Source: Mesoterricola sediminis (GTDB lineage Bacteria > Acidobacteriota > Holophagae > Holophagales > Holophagaceae). From it: DNA of 64,000 bases. The position numbers were made by a program, and so were the translations under genes. Location: NCBI RefSeq assembly GCF_030295425.1, contig NZ_AP027081.1:2649001-2713000 (forward strand). Reading direction: 5' to 3'. This document shows, in pieces, positions 31,994 to 40,666 of this stretch (position 1 is its first letter; every line of letters begins with the position of its first letter). Under the pieces are notes generated by a model. It saw only the letters and a program-made list of their open reading frames with translations. It did not search any database and was not told where the DNA came from.

Positions 31994-33274
31994 ATGATGC
32001 TGCGCTCCCTAGCCAACCGTGGGCTCCGGCTTCCGCTGATGGCGCTGGCCCTGGCCGCCCTCCCCGGGGCCCCCGCCCAGGCGGCGGATGGCCGCGGCAC
32101 CCTGCGCCGCCTGGCGGTGCTGCTCCAGGCCGCGCCCGGGGCGGGCGTGGGCCGGGAGATCGCGGCCGAGATCCACGCCACCGCCCTGGCGGATCTCCAG
32201 GCCTCCGGGGCCTTCCGCCAGGTGGAGGCGGCCGGCGCCGATCACCGCGAACCGGGCGGCGGCCTCCTCCTGAAGGTGGCCCCCCGGGCCGGCGCCGCCG
32301 GGACCCTCCTCCTGGAGGCGCTCTGCCTCGAGCCCGCCACCCACCGCATCCTCTGGAAGCGCGCCTTCCAGGGCCCCGTGGGCGCGGCGCGGCGCATGGC
32401 CCACCGCGTGGCGGACGATCTGGTCGGCCTCGTGACCGGGGTCCCCGGCGCCGCCGACAGCGCCTTCGTGTTCGCCAAGGACCTGCCCCGGGGCATCCGG
32501 GAGATCCACGCCGTCGCCCGGGACGGCTCCGGGGAGCGGCCCCTGACGGCCTTCCAGAGCCTCACCGACTACCCCGCCCTGTCCGCGGACGGCCGACTGG
32601 CCGTGGTCTCGTACAAGGCCGGTCCCCCCCAGATCTGGGCCCAGCGGACCCCCCAGGCGCCCCTCGTCCCCCTGAGCTCCCACACGCCCACCCGCGGCAT
32701 GGGGATCCGGGACCTGGCCTGGTCCCCGGACGGCCGGCTCATCGCCTTTGTCCAGGACACCCCCCGGGGCCTCTCGGGCATCCAGACCCTCGATCCCGCC
32801 ACCACCGCCCGCACCGCCCTGACCCCCGGGGATCACCTGGACACCTGCCCCACCTGGAGCCCGGACAGCCAGCGGCTGGCCTTCGTGTCTGACCGGGCGG
32901 GCGTGGCCCAGGTGTTCGTCCAGGACCTGCACGGCGGCCAACCCCGTCAGCTCACCCGGGACGGGGCCCCCAAGGTGGCCGCCGCCTGGAGCCCCCTGGG
33001 CGACCGCATCGCCGTCGCGGCCCGGCAGGACGGCGCCACCCGCCTCCTCCTCCTGGCCCCGGACGGCACCGGGGTGACGGAGGTGGCCCGCTGGTCCCAG
33101 ACCGTGCGCGGGCTCCGCTGGTCTCCCGACGGGCGCTCCCTCCTGGTGGAGATCCAGGACGGCGGGCGCAGCCGGTTCCTCATCGCCGAGCCCGGCGGCA
33201 AGGTCCAGCCGGCCGATGGCCTCCCGACGGGCGCCCGCGGCCCGCTGTGGGTCAAGCTGGCCACCGCGGGCTGA
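31994..33274 (+). CDS. TolB-like periplasmic beta-propeller protein
   Basis: A 426-residue exported protein. The signal peptide ends near GAPAQA (about residue 33). A TolB N-terminal-like domain follows (residues ~40-170). Then come repeated WD40-like PD40 blades: YPALSADGRLAVVSY, DLAWSPDGRLIAFVQ, CPTWSPDSQRLAFVSD, AAWSPLGDRIAVAA, LRWSPDGRSLLVEI. TolB belongs to the Tol-Pal envelope system, but no tolQRA or pal is nearby. Control by a divergent MarR suggests a specialised paralogue. Starts at ATG 31994 or 31997, with no strong ribosome site. Confidence 0.87.
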   Translation: MMLRSLANRGLRLPLMALALAALPGAPAQAADGRGTLRRLAVLLQAAPGAGVGREIAAEIHATALADLQASGAFRQVEAAGADHREPGGGLLLKVAPRAGAAGTLLLEALCLEPATHRILWKRAFQGPVGAARRMAHRVADDLVGLVTGVPGAADSAFVFAKDLPRGIREIHAVARDGSGERPLTAFQSLTDYPALSADGRLAVVSYKAGPPQIWAQRTPQAPLVPLSSHTPTRGMGIRDLAWSPDGRLIAFVQDTPRGLSGIQTLDPATTARTALTPGDHLDTCPTWSPDSQRLAFVSDRAGVAQVFVQDLHGGQPRQLTRDGAPKVAAAWSPLGDRIAVAARQDGATRLLLLAPDGTGVTEVARWSQTVRGLRWSPDGRSLLVEIQDGGRSRFLIAEPGGKVQPADGLPTGARGPLWVKLATAG

Positions 33275-33277
33275 GGC

Positions 33278-33733
33278 TCAGCCCAGGGGCAGCCGCCCCG
33301 GCACCTTGCGCAGCTCCTGGACGAACTGGCGGTCGCAGCCCTGGATGTGGGGCACCAGCCAGTTCTTCAGGAAGGTGGGCAGGGCCAGGCCGCTGAGGGT
33401 TCCGTTCTTGAACTGGCGCAGGAGGTCCTGGCAGGTGGCGAGGAGTTCGGCGTGCTGGGCGGCGTGGCGCTCCAGCCCCCCGTAGCCCGCCTCGGCCATG
33501 AAGGCCTCCTCCCGCTGGAAGTGATCGCGGGCCGTCTGCACGAGCAGATCCATGACCCGGTAGGCCTCGTTGCGGTCGCCCCGGGCGGCGATGATCGCCT
33601 CCACCTCGGTCACGAGCGCCGCCAGCTGCCGGTGGTCCTCGTCCATGGGCTCGTGGCCCGTGGCATGGTCCCGCGGGGTCCAGGCAAAGGGGAGCGCCCC
33701 GGCTTTAGAGTTGGACTTCGAAAAAAACCACAT
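33278..33733 (-). CDS. Bacteriohemerythrin
   Basis: A 151-residue cytosolic di-iron protein that binds O2 for storage, delivery or sensing. The ligand set is complete: H34 (DEDHRQL), H71 and E75 (HFQREE), H90 and H94 (HAAQH), H129 and D134 (HIQGCD). I chose ATG 33733 because the following sequence, MWFFSKSNSK, leads directly into the domain; longer upstream frames overlap the promoter region. It is convergent with the TolB-like gene (3 bp apart). Common in microaerobes and anaerobes facing oxygen shifts. Confidence 0.92.
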   Translation of the reverse strand: MWFFSKSNSKAGALPFAWTPRDHATGHEPMDEDHRQLAALVTEVEAIIAARGDRNEAYRVMDLLVQTARDHFQREEAFMAEAGYGGLERHAAQHAELLATCQDLLRQFKNGTLSGLALPTFLKNWLVPHIQGCDRQFVQELRKVPGRLPLG

Positions 33734-33826
33734 CGGGAAACCATGCCATAACCCCCGCCGGGGGCCAATGCATTTCCCGTCCCGGGAATGGCCGCTTGGC
33801 ATGTCGCCAGCCATTTGGTCATACTT

Positions 33827-33840
33827 GTTGCTTATGCAAC
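33827..33840. promoter_or_regulatory. Inverted repeat GTTGC-TTAT-GCAAC at the MarR start
   Basis: Perfect 5-base arms overlapping the ATG at 33834. With CATACT (33820-33825) as a possible -10 box, transcription would begin near the start codon, so the mRNA may be leaderless and the site would block the promoter when bound. Likely autoregulation by the MarR protein. Confidence 0.45.
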
Positions 33841-34301
33841 TCCAGGTCCCTTGGGAAGAGGCCAGCCTACCCCTCATGCTCACGGTCGTCCGCAGCCGGC
33901 TGCGGCAGGTCTCCTGGCGGCTCTTGGCCCCCTACGGGGTGACCCCCCAGCAGTACCAGGTCCTGCGCGTCCTCTCCGACGCGCCGGGCCTCTGCCACAG
34001 CGACTTGGCGGGGGCCCTCGGCCTGGACAAGCCCACCGCCACCCGGATCCTGCAGAACCTGCGGCGCAAGGGCTGGGTCGAGGCCCGGGCCTGCCCCGGC
34101 CACGGTCGCCGGCTCCACCTGGAACTGACGGAGGCCGGCCTGGCCCTTGTCGGTCGTCTGGACGCCTTCCGGAAGACCGTGCGGGAGGGCCTGGAAGCGG
34201 ACATGTCTCCGGCCGAGCGCCAAGCCGTCCGGGACCTCCTTTTCAAATTGAAGCTCAACCTCGACCGCCTGGACGAAGTCCCGGTGATTGAACGTCCCTG
34301 A
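33834..34301 (+). CDS. MarR-family regulator of the RND pump operon
   Basis: A 155-residue winged-helix regulator: YGVTPQQYQVLRVLSDAPGLCHSDLAGALGLD, then the recognition helix KPTATRILQNLRRKGWVEA and wing GHGRRLHLELTEAGLALV. No good Shine-Dalgarno precedes ATG 33834. The gene may be leaderless or begin lower at ATG 33876. It lies 12 bp before an RND pump gene on the same strand, so it is probably the local repressor, released by a pump substrate. Confidence 0.87.
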   Translation: MQLQVPWEEASLPLMLTVVRSRLRQVSWRLLAPYGVTPQQYQVLRVLSDAPGLCHSDLAGALGLDKPTATRILQNLRRKGWVEARACPGHGRRLHLELTEAGLALVGRLDAFRKTVREGLEADMSPAERQAVRDLLFKLKLNLDRLDEVPVIERP

Positions 34302-34313
34302 GGTCGTCCCACC

Positions 34314-37300
34314 ATGTGGATCGTACGTCTCGCCCTGCGCCGCCCCTACACCATCGCCGTGATGTGCATGCTCCTGCTCCTCATGGGCGTGCTCTCCATG
34401 CGCCGCATGCAGGTGGACATCTTCCCCAGCATCGACATCCCCGTGGTGACGGTGGTGTGGAGCTACGGCGGCATGACGCCCGAGGAGATGGAACGGCGGG
34501 TGGTGGCCGTCAGCGAGCGGTCCATGTCCACCTCCGTCAACGGCATCGAGCGCATCGAATCCCAGAGCATCCAGGGCATCGGCATCCTCCGGGTCTACTT
34601 CCAGCCCGGCACCGACATCGGGGCGGCCATCGCCCAGATCGCCTCGACGAGCTCGACGATCCTCCGCATCCTCCCGCCGGGCATGACGCCCCCCAGCATC
34701 ATCCAGTTCAACGCCAGCAACGTCCCCGTCGTCCAGCTCACGGCGCGCAGCGACAGCCTCTCGGAGCAGCAGGTCTACGACCACGCCCTCAACTTCATCC
34801 GGCTCCGGCTGTTCACGATCCCGGGCCTGTCCACCCCCGGGCCCTTCGGCGGCCGCGGCCGCCAGATCTCCATGGACATCGATCCCGACAAGCTGGCCGC
34901 CCGGGGCCTCAGCCCCGCCGACGTGGTGACGGCCATCTCCAGCGAGAACGTCATCGTCCCCGCGGGCGTGGCCCGCCTCGGCGCCCGCGAACTGCCGGTC
35001 CTCACCAATTCCAATCCCTCGAAGGTGGAGGACCTGCGGGCCCTGCCCCTCAAGCTCGTCAACGGGTCTCCCGTCTACCTCCGGGACGTCGCCCGGGTCT
35101 ACGACGGGTTCTCGGACCAGACGAACATCGTCCGCATCAACGGCTCCCGGGCCACCTACCTGGCCATCCTCAAGAAGGCCGACGCCAGCACCCTGGCCGT
35201 GGTGGACGCGGCCAAGGAGATCCTCCCCGTCATCAAGGCCGCGGCCCCCCAGGGCCTGGAGCTCAAGTTCGACTTCGACCAGAGCCAGTTCGTGCGGGGC
35301 GCCATCTCGGACGTGGTGAAGGAGGCCTTCATCGCCTCCGTCCTCGTCTCGCTGATGATCCTGTTCTTCCTGGGGTCGGGCCGGTCCATGCTCCTGGTCT
35401 GCACCAGCATCCCCCTCGCCATCTTCGCCGGCATCATCGGCCTGAAGGTCTCCGGCCAGACCATGAACATCATGACCCTCGGCGGCCTGAGCCTGGCCAT
35501 CGGCATGCTGGTGGACGACGCCACCGTGGAGGTGGAGAACATCCACCGCAACCAGGCGATGGGCAAGCCGCTGACGGTGGCCATCCTGGACGGGGCCAGC
35601 CAGATCGCGGTGCCCGCCATCGTGGCGACGCTGGCGATCTGCATCGTGTTCTTCCCGGTCGTCCTCCTCGTGGGCCCGGCCAAGTACCTCTTCACCCCCC
35701 TGGCCATGGCCGTCGTCTACTCCATGCTGGCCTCGTACCTCCTGAGCCGGACCCTGGTGCCGACCCTGGCGCGCATGCTGCTGGAGCACGACCACCACGA
35801 CCCCGCCGGCCGCATGGGGCGCTTCAACGCCTGGCGCGAGCGCGGCTTCGGGCGCTTCCAGGACGCCTACGGACGCCTCCTGGACAAGGTCCTGCACCAC
35901 CGGGTCTTCGTGCTGGCCCTGGCCAGCGCCTTCGCCCTCGTCAGCACCGGCCTCCTCCTGGTGCTGGGCCGCGACTTCTTCCCCGCCGTGGACGTCGGCC
36001 TCATGAAGCTCCACGTGCGGGCCCCCTCCGGCACGCGCCTGGAGCAGACCGAGGTCCTCGTCGCCCAGGTGGAGCAGGCCATTCGCGACGCCGTCCCCGT
36101 CCGCGACCTGGCCACCGTGAACAGCAACATCGGCGTCCCGGGCCCCTTCAACCTGAGCATGATCCCGTCCGACAACGTCACCAGCGCCGACGCCGACGTC
36201 TTCGTGTCGCTCAACCACGGCCACCGCCCCACCCAGGCCTACATGCGTTCCCTGCGGGAGGAGCTGCCGAAGCGCTTCCCGGGGGTCTCCTTCTACTTCC
36301 AGCCCGCCGACATCGTCAGCCAGGTGCTCAACTTCGGCGTGCCCGCCCCCATCGACATCCAGGTCGAGGGCAACAACCTCGTCGCCAACGCCGAGGTGGC
36401 CCGCCGCATCGAGGCGTCTGTCCGCCAGGTTCCCGGCGCGGTGGACGTGCGGCTCAAGCAGGTGGTCAACGGCCCCGGCTACCGGGTGAACGTGGACCGG
36501 GTCCGGGCCGCCCAGCTCGGGCTCAACCAGCAGGCCGTGGCCAACGGGCTCCTGGTGTCCCTGTCCGGCAACGGCCAGCTGGCCCCCTCCTGGTTCCTGG
36601 ATCCGGTGACGGGCGTCAACTACACCGTGGCCGTCAAGACGCCCCTGGCCCGCATGGCCAGCCCCGGCGACCTCATGTCGACGCCGTTCAGCCTCCCCGG
36701 CGGGAACGCGCTCCTGCAGGCCGGGAACGCGCCCGTGGGCCCCGCCGCCCAGGCCACCTTCGAACCCCTGTCCAACTTCGCCTCCCTCCAGCGCATCTCC
36801 GTTCCGACCGAGATCAACCATTTCACCGTCCAGCGCGTGCTGGACGTGATGGCCAACGTCGAGGGCCGGGACCTGGGGGCCGTCATGGCCGACATCCAGA
36901 AGCAGGTGAAGGGCCTGGGCCAGCTCCCCCCGGGGACCCGGATCCGGGTGCGGGGCCAGTTCGAGGTGATGGTGGAGGCCTTCACGAACCTGGGCGGAGG
37001 CCTGGTCATCGCCATCGTCCTGGTCTACCTGCTCATGGCCGTCCTCTACCAGAGCTGGCTGGACCCCTTCATCATCCTCTTCGCCGTGCCGGGCGCCCTC
37101 GTCGGCATCCTGTGGATGCTGGCGGCCACGGGCACCACCCTCAACGTGGAGTCGATGATGGGCGCCATCATGGCCGTCGGCATCGCCACCTCCAACTCCA
37201 TCCTCCTGGTCAGCTTCGCCAACGACGTGCGCGTCGCCAACCCGGGGATGACGGCGCTGGAGGCGGCGCGGGCCGCGGGGCGGACCCGCCTGCGTCCCGT

Positions 37301-37535
37301 CCTGATGACCGCCCTGGCCATGATCCTGGGCATGATCCCCATGGCCCTGGCCCTGGGCGAGGCCGGAAGCCAGAACGCGCCCCTCGGGCGCGCCGTGATC
37401 GGGGGCCTCCTCATGGCCACGGTCGTCACCCTCTTCATCGTGCCCGTGGTCTACAGCCTCTTCCGCAAGAAGCCGCCCACGGCCCACCTCCTGGACGAGA
37501 AATTCAACACCGAGCAGCAAGGGAGTGAAGCATGA
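34314..37535 (+). CDS. RND efflux transporter, HAE1/AcrB family
   Basis: A 1,073-residue inner-membrane, proton-driven pump with the usual twelve helices and two large periplasmic loops. MWIVRLALRRPYTIAVM begins the first helix. GMLVDDATVEVENIHRNQ in helix 4 carries the paired Asp for proton relay. The second half has LYQSWLDPFIILFAVPGALVG and MTALAMILGMIPMALALGEAGSQNAPLG. The trimeric family exports drugs, bile salts or solvents together with a membrane fusion and an outer-membrane protein. It is placed before the membrane-fusion gene (reverse of acrAB) and overlaps it by ATGA. No outer-membrane factor is in this operon; the TolC-type gene at 42504 could serve. Confidence 0.94.
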   Translation: MWIVRLALRRPYTIAVMCMLLLLMGVLSMRRMQVDIFPSIDIPVVTVVWSYGGMTPEEMERRVVAVSERSMSTSVNGIERIESQSIQGIGILRVYFQPGTDIGAAIAQIASTSSTILRILPPGMTPPSIIQFNASNVPVVQLTARSDSLSEQQVYDHALNFIRLRLFTIPGLSTPGPFGGRGRQISMDIDPDKLAARGLSPADVVTAISSENVIVPAGVARLGARELPVLTNSNPSKVEDLRALPLKLVNGSPVYLRDVARVYDGFSDQTNIVRINGSRATYLAILKKADASTLAVVDAAKEILPVIKAAAPQGLELKFDFDQSQFVRGAISDVVKEAFIASVLVSLMILFFLGSGRSMLLVCTSIPLAIFAGIIGLKVSGQTMNIMTLGGLSLAIGMLVDDATVEVENIHRNQAMGKPLTVAILDGASQIAVPAIVATLAICIVFFPVVLLVGPAKYLFTPLAMAVVYSMLASYLLSRTLVPTLARMLLEHDHHDPAGRMGRFNAWRERGFGRFQDAYGRLLDKVLHHRVFVLALASAFALVSTGLLLVLGRDFFPAVDVGLMKLHVRAPSGTRLEQTEVLVAQVEQAIRDAVPVRDLATVNSNIGVPGPFNLSMIPSDNVTSADADVFVSLNHGHRPTQAYMRSLREELPKRFPGVSFYFQPADIVSQVLNFGVPAPIDIQVEGNNLVANAEVARRIEASVRQVPGAVDVRLKQVVNGPGYRVNVDRVRAAQLGLNQQAVANGLLVSLSGNGQLAPSWFLDPVTGVNYTVAVKTPLARMASPGDLMSTPFSLPGGNALLQAGNAPVGPAAQATFEPLSNFASLQRISVPTEINHFTVQRVLDVMANVEGRDLGAVMADIQKQVKGLGQLPPGTRIRVRGQFEVMVEAFTNLGGGLVIAIVLVYLLMAVLYQSWLDPFIILFAVPGALVGILWMLAATGTTLNVESMMGAIMAVGIATSNSILLVSFANDVRVANPGMTALEAARAAGRTRLRPVLMTALAMILGMIPMALALGEAGSQNAPLGRAVIGGLLMATVVTLFIVPVVYSLFRKKPPTAHLLDEKFNTEQQGSEA

Positions 37536-38644
37536 CCGCCGACACCAGCTTTTCCCGGTTCCGCCTGGGGGGCGTCGCGCTCCTCGCGGCGGCGGCCGCC
37601 GCCATCGGCGTCCTCTGGGCCTTCCAGCGCGCCGGCGTGGCGCGCGAGGCGGCCCACCTCCGCGCGAACGAGGAGGCGGGGCCCCGCGTCCGCGTCGCCC
37701 GCGTGGGCGGCGGTGGCGACACCGGCGCCCTCGAGTTGAACGGCGACGCCCTGCCCTGGGAGTCCACCACCCTCTACGCCAAGGCGAGCGGCTTCCTGCG
37801 CGAGATCCGCGTGGACAAGGGCACCCGCGTCGCCAAGGGCCAGGTGCTGGCCGTCATCGAATCCAGCGAAGTGAACACCGACGCCCGGGCCCTCAAGGCC
37901 GACGCGGAGAACAAGCGCCGCTACGCCGAGCGCCTGAAGAAGCTCTCCCAGGACGGCGTCATCAGCAGCCGCGACCTGGAGGACGCCGAAGCCGCCGCCC
38001 GCATCGCCGAGGAGAAGCTCGCCTCCCAGAAGGCGCTGCAGGGCTACCTCACCGTCACCGCCCCCTTCGCGGGCGTCATCACCCAGCGGTTCGCGGACCC
38101 CGGCGCCCTCATCCAGAACGCCGGCAGCAGCACCTCGGCCCAGCCCGTCGTCGCCCTGGCGCACGTGGAGCGCCTGCGGGTGACCTTCTACCTGGACCAG
38201 GCCGTGGCGGCGCGGGTGAAGCCCGGCCAGGCCGTCACGGTCCGTCCCATCGACCGCCCCGACCTCACCCGCCAGGTGACCGTGGCCCGGTTCTCCGGCG
38301 CCCTCGATCCCCGGACCCGGACCCGCCTGGCCGAGGCGGACCTGGACAACCGGGACGGGGCCTTCGTGCCCGGCGGCGCGGTGATCGTGGGCCTCGCCCT
38401 GCCCCGGGAGGCGAACCGCCTCGAGATCCCCTCCGAGGCCGTCCTGACCCGGGGGGACAAGACCTTCGCGGCCGTCGTCGGCCCGGACCAGCGCCTTGTC
38501 GTCCGTCCCGTCGCCCTGGGCGAGGACAACGGGAGCCGGGTGCGCGTCCTCCAGGGGCTCCAGGCCGGAGACCGGGTGGTGCTGAATCCGCCGGTCACCC
38601 TCAAGGACGGGGACCGGGTCCAGCCGGTGGACGTCAAGGGCTGA
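37532..38644 (+). CDS. RND periplasmic membrane-fusion protein
   Basis: A 370-residue HlyD/AcrA-type adaptor. One N-terminal hydrophobic helix (LGGVALLAAAAAAIGVLWAFQ) anchors it. The lipoyl half-motifs (SGFLREIRVDKGTRVAKGQVLAVIE and TVTAPFAGVITQRFADPGALI) flank an alpha-hairpin (about residues 115-170). Beta-barrel and membrane-proximal domains follow (VTVARFSGALDPRTRTRLAEAD). It connects the RND pump to an outer-membrane channel. ATG 37532 overlaps the pump stop. Confidence 0.93.
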   Translation: MTADTSFSRFRLGGVALLAAAAAAIGVLWAFQRAGVAREAAHLRANEEAGPRVRVARVGGGGDTGALELNGDALPWESTTLYAKASGFLREIRVDKGTRVAKGQVLAVIESSEVNTDARALKADAENKRRYAERLKKLSQDGVISSRDLEDAEAAARIAEEKLASQKALQGYLTVTAPFAGVITQRFADPGALIQNAGSSTSAQPVVALAHVERLRVTFYLDQAVAARVKPGQAVTVRPIDRPDLTRQVTVARFSGALDPRTRTRLAEADLDNRDGAFVPGGAVIVGLALPREANRLEIPSEAVLTRGDKTFAAVVGPDQRLVVRPVALGEDNGSRVRVLQGLQAGDRVVLNPPVTLKDGDRVQPVDVKG

Positions 38645-38656
38645 GCGCCCGGGGTG

Positions 38657-38878
38657 TTACCGGGCGAAGGGACACCCCCCGCCGGAGCAGCAGCCGCCGC
38701 CCGGGGGCATCGCCGGCGCGGTGCCGCCTCCCACGGCCACGGCGGCCGCGGAGAGGCGCCGCGCCATGCCCGCCTTCGCGCCGCAGGCGGGGCAGTCATG
38801 GGTCGCAGGGGCGTCCATGCGCTCGAGGCGCTCGTGACGCTCGCCACACCCTCGGCATTCATACTCATAAATGGGCAT
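38657..38878 (-). CDS. FmdB-type zinc-ribbon protein
   Basis: A 73-residue protein. MPIYEYECRGCGERHE and HDCPACGAKA give two CxxC pairs (C8/C11, C29/C32) for zinc, as in the FmdB/CxxC_CxxC_SSSS family, thought to be a small regulatory protein. The tail GGGCCSGGGCPFAR adds three cysteines and could hold a second metal. ATG 38878 has GGGAGG upstream. The start codon overlaps the -35 box of the divergent reductase gene, so transcription of the two may interfere. Confidence 0.88.
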   Translation of the reverse strand: MPIYEYECRGCGERHERLERMDAPATHDCPACGAKAGMARRLSAAAVAVGGGTAPAMPPGGGCCSGGGCPFAR

Positions 38879-38906
38879 TGGACCTCCCGGATGGAACCTA
38901 TATAAT
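38878..38906 (+). promoter_or_regulatory. Sigma-70 promoter TTGGAC-17-TATAAT
   Basis: TTGGAC at 38878-38883 and a perfect TATAAT at 38901-38906, 17 bp apart. Transcription would start near 38913, about 44 bp before the CoA disulfide reductase start codon. Confidence 0.75.
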
Positions 38907-38956
38907 CATTCAATCACCCAGGCATGCAACTGCCTGCCAGGCTCTTTGAGGGCATC

Positions 38957-40663
38957 ATGAACAGTTCCAAACGGATTGTCATCGTCGGCGGCGTCGCCGG
39001 CGGCGCCTCGGCCGCGGCCCGGGCCCGCAGGCTCTCGGAATCGGCCGAGATCACCCTCTTCGAGCGCGGGCCCTACGTGTCCTTCGCCAACTGCGGCCTG
39101 CCCTACCACATCGCCGGCGTGATCCCCGAGCGGAAGAAGCTCCTCGTCCAGACCCCCGAGAGCCTCATGGCCCGCTTCAACCTGGAGGTCCAGGTGAACA
39201 CCGAGGTGGAAGCGGTGGATCCCGCCGCCCGCACCGTCACCGTCCGGAACCTCAAGACCGGCCAGACCCGCCAGGTGCCCTACGACGCCCTGGTCCTGAG
39301 CCCCGGCGCCGAGCCCGTGCGCCCCCCCATCCCCGGCGCCGCCGACCCGCGCGTGCGGACCCTGCGGAACATGGGCGACATGGACGCCATCCTCGCCGCC
39401 CTGGCCGACGCCCGGCGCACCCTCGTGGTGGGCGCCGGCTACATCGGCCTGGAGATGGCCGAGGCCTTCCGGCACCGGGGCCTGGACGTGGTGCTGGTGG
39501 AGCGGCTGGAGCAGGTCATGAGCGTGGCCGACCCCGACATGGTGGGGCCCCTCCACGACGAACTGCGCCGGAACGGCGTCGACCTGCGCCTGGGCTGCTC
39601 CGTGGAGAGCTTCGAGGCGGGGGCCGAGCTCAGGGCCCTCCTGTCCGACGGCAGCCAGGTGGCCTGCGACCTGGCCATCCTGGCCATCGGGGTGCGCCCC
39701 GAAACGGCCCTGGCCCGGAAGGCGGGCCTCGAGCTGGGCCCCACGGGCGGCATCCGGGTGGACGAGCACATGCGCACCAGCGAACCCGGCATCTGGGCCG
39801 TGGGGGACGCGGTGGAGGTGCGGGACGCGGTCCTGGACGGCCCCGCCCTCATCCCCCTGGCCGGCCCCGCCAACCGGCAGGGCCGCATTGCCGCGGACGA
39901 CATCTTCGGCCGCCCCAGCACGTACAAGGGCACCCAAGGCACGGCCGTGTGCAAGGTCTTCGACCTGGCCTTCGCCATGACCGGCCAGACGGAAAAGGGC
40001 CTCCAGCGCCTGGGCGTCCCCTTTCGGAAGATCTACGTCCACCCCGCGGACCACGCCACCTACTACCCCGGGGCCCACCCCATCAGCCTCAAGCTCCTCT
40101 TCGAACCGGGCGAGGGCCACCTCCTGGGCGCCCAGGCCGTGGGCGCCGCCGGCGCCGACAAGCGCATCGACGTGCTCGCCACGGCCATGCGGGGCGGCCT
40201 CACGGTCTTCGACCTGGAGGACGCGGAGCTCTGCTACGCGCCCCCCTTCGGCAGCGCCAAGGACCCCATCAACATGGCCGGCTTCGTCGCCGCCAACGTG
40301 CTGCGCGGGGACGTGGCCCTGTGGGAGCCCGAGGAACTGGCCACCCTCCGGGAGGACCAGGTCCTGATGGACGTGCGGACCCTCACCGAGCACCGGGCCG
40401 GCACCATCCCCGGGGCCGAGCTGGCCCCCGTGGACGAGCTGCGGGACCGCCTGGACGACCTGGACCCCGCCAAGGAGTACCTGGTCTTCTGCCAGGTGGG
40501 CCTCCGGGGCTACGTGGCGAGCCGCCTCCTCTCCCAGCTGGGCTTCCGGGTGCGCAACCTCTCCGGCGGCTACAAGCGCTGGCAGATGTGGAAGGGCACG
40601 GCTGCCGGCCTGGCAGCGGAGCGCGCCTGCGGCGAGGATGGCACCTCGGCCTGCGGAGCCTGA
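38957..40663 (+). CDS. CoA-disulfide reductase with C-terminal rhodanese domain
   Basis: A 568-residue flavoprotein fusion. The N-terminal FAD site is IVIVGGVAGGASAAARARR, with active C46 in SFANCGLPYH, the single cysteine of CoA-disulfide and CoA-persulfide reductases. The NAD(P)H site is TLVVGAGYIGLEMAEA near 160. The dimerisation domain runs to about 450. The rhodanese domain (about 470-555) has C512 in FCQVGLRGY. Such fusions (Npsr-like) reduce CoA-persulfide or polysulfide and so handle sulfane sulfur. ATG 38957 has GAGGG upstream. A YeiH exporter follows 3 bp later. This fits sulfur respiration suggested by the Mo-enzyme operon at 57-63 kb. Confidence 0.93.
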   Translation: MNSSKRIVIVGGVAGGASAAARARRLSESAEITLFERGPYVSFANCGLPYHIAGVIPERKKLLVQTPESLMARFNLEVQVNTEVEAVDPAARTVTVRNLKTGQTRQVPYDALVLSPGAEPVRPPIPGAADPRVRTLRNMGDMDAILAALADARRTLVVGAGYIGLEMAEAFRHRGLDVVLVERLEQVMSVADPDMVGPLHDELRRNGVDLRLGCSVESFEAGAELRALLSDGSQVACDLAILAIGVRPETALARKAGLELGPTGGIRVDEHMRTSEPGIWAVGDAVEVRDAVLDGPALIPLAGPANRQGRIAADDIFGRPSTYKGTQGTAVCKVFDLAFAMTGQTEKGLQRLGVPFRKIYVHPADHATYYPGAHPISLKLLFEPGEGHLLGAQAVGAAGADKRIDVLATAMRGGLTVFDLEDAELCYAPPFGSAKDPINMAGFVAANVLRGDVALWEPEELATLREDQVLMDVRTLTEHRAGTIPGAELAPVDELRDRLDDLDPAKEYLVFCQVGLRGYVASRLLSQLGFRVRNLSGGYKRWQMWKGTAAGLAAERACGEDGTSACGA

Positions 40664-40666
40664 GCC

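Noticed and set aside
31994-33274. Tol-Pal operon
   Set aside because: Only a TolB-like propeller is present; tolQ, tolR, tolA and pal are absent and the gene is under a MarR promoter.
33867-37520. 1,217-codon minus-strand frame opposite the RND pump
   Set aside because: Asp/His/Gly-rich antisense shadow; the plus-strand RND protein is certain.
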